Part shown: positions 63,623-64,000 of the stretch, one piece after another
Layout of the letters: every line of letters starts with the position of its first letter
Position numbering within the stretch: the first letter of the stretch is position 1
From: Thomasclavelia sp.
GTDB lineage: Bacteria > Bacillota_I > Bacilli_A > Erysipelotrichales > Coprobacillaceae
Assembly (NCBI GenBank): GCA_028749475.1
Contig: JAQVWN010000005.1
Coordinates: forward strand, 1 to 64,000
Direction: 5' to 3'
Length of the DNA stretch: 64,000 nucleotides
The notes under the pieces: generated by a model
The model's input: the letters and a program-made list of their open reading frames with translations, nothing else
Database searches by the model: none
Told to the model about the DNA's origin: nothing
Translations under genes and position numbers: made by a program

Positions 63623-64000
63623 GAAGCCCGTTGATAGATTGCATTATACAAAGGATAAGCAATAGCTATTTTAACAGGAATCATTACACATGCTCGAAGA
63701 ACTCTCACAAAGAATGAAGCCCAAAACGGAATTGAATACATTGATTGTAACCAAATAGGTGTTAAAACAAAATTAACTACTAATTCCATTAATAATACCG
63801 AGATAACAATTATATTAAAGTTACCCATTTGTATTTCATTTAAATTACCACCAATATAAAACATTGTTATAAATAAAACTGTAACCACAATTACCATCAA
63901 AGCAATAATACAGACCTTTTGAATAAAAGAAACATTAATTACTTCTTTTGATATAGTGACAGTGTCAATTTGTAAAACATAAACACTTGCAACTACTACT
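63616..64000 (-). CDS. partial ECF transporter S component, FolT-like
   Basis: The reading frame stays open from the stop at 63616 to the right edge, so the 5' end lies outside the window; 127 residues are visible. They contain three hydrophobic helices and the FolT-like segment NFVLTPIWLQSMYSIPFW followed by FFVRVLRACVMIPVK. FolT binds folate, and its energising EcfA/T partners are not here. ThiT in this window uses the same type of shared module. Family assignment is by pattern only. Confidence 0.6.
   Translation of the reverse strand, partial: VVVASVYVLQIDTVTISKEVINVSFIQKVCIIALMVIVVTVLFITMFYIGGNLNEIQMGNFNIIVISVLLMELVVNFVLTPIWLQSMYSIPFWASFFVRVLRACVMIPVKIAIAYPLYNAIYQRASN

Noticed and set aside
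1-64000. Mollicute-type genetic code with TGA as Trp
   Set aside because: TGA serves as stop in several tight overlaps, for example tsaE/tsaB and the HydS-like/DRTGG junction.
1-64000. tRNA genes, insertion sequences or prophage
   Set aside because: I saw no cloverleaf candidates, transposase or phage genes, though short tRNAs could be missed by eye.

Overview
The window comes from a low-GC, strictly fermentative, anaerobic member of the Bacilli-side Firmicutes, most likely an Erysipelotrichia/Coprobacillus-like or related uncultured gut lineage. Three things point there. Energy genes are anaerobic: pyruvate:ferredoxin oxidoreductase, pyruvate phosphate dikinase, acetate kinase, two iron alcohol dehydrogenases and a trimeric [FeFe] hydrogenase. 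Gene order is Bacillus-like: ypmB-like/dnaD/nth, recU/ponA and gpsB/rnpB. RNA regulation is Firmicute-like: glmS ribozyme, TPP riboswitch and cre-like operators. TGA is used as stop, so the code is standard and this is not a Mollicute. No prophage, IS element or CRISPR array was seen; the region looks like core chromosome. The organism assignment is inference from gene content.

Layout. 1-12.4 kb (minus strand): PFOR; a dprA-like/rhomboid/galU/membrane-protein operon; ppdK; a P-type Mg ATPase. 12.4-21.1 kb (minus): a metallophosphatase plus a 2-hydroxyacid dehydrogenase with an extra N-terminal domain, asnS, rex, the tRNA t6A genes tsaD-rimI-tsaB-tsaE with ntdP, and thiT under a TPP riboswitch. 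21.2-25.1 kb: ackA (+), a PemK-like protein (-) and glmS (+) with its self-cleaving ribozyme. 25.1-31.4 kb (minus): larE-larB-larC for the nickel-pincer cofactor (no larA here), a large ABC exporter and rpsO. 31.6-40.0 kb: a TPR-SUFU protein (+), then on minus a PEPCK-like P-loop protein, a four-cysteine mini-protein coupled to lepB, an RpiR-type regulator, pdp with a HAD phosphatase, and fucO. 40.1-51.9 kb: rnpB and gpsB, recU-ponA (+), nth-dnaD-ypmB-like, a zinc peptidase, HU, pyruvate kinase, a zinc-ribbon repeat membrane protein, a second alcohol dehydrogenase and a LysR regulator. 52.1-60.0 kb (+): a ten-gene hydrogenase operon. 60.1-64.0 kb: an ABC binding protein and permease without ATPase, a DUF5662 protein, scpA-scpB, and the 3' part of a FolT-like ECF transporter gene running off the right edge.

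How it works together. PFOR makes reduced ferredoxin and acetyl-CoA. The HydABC hydrogenase should oxidise ferredoxin plus NADH to H2, acetate kinase makes ATP, and the alcohol dehydrogenases drain the remaining NADH. Rex (NADH sensing) is encoded in the window. Four fermentation promoters (ppdK, fucO, the second adh, the hyd operon) each carry a cre-like palindrome overlapping the core promoter, suggesting CcpA-type carbon control. The most interesting region is the hydrogenase operon: between the NuoE-like gene and hydB/hydA lie two DRTGG proteins, two GHKL ATPases, a hydrogenase-like Fe-S sensor, a PHP phosphoesterase and a small ferredoxin, which together look like an uncharacterised redox or H2 signalling module.
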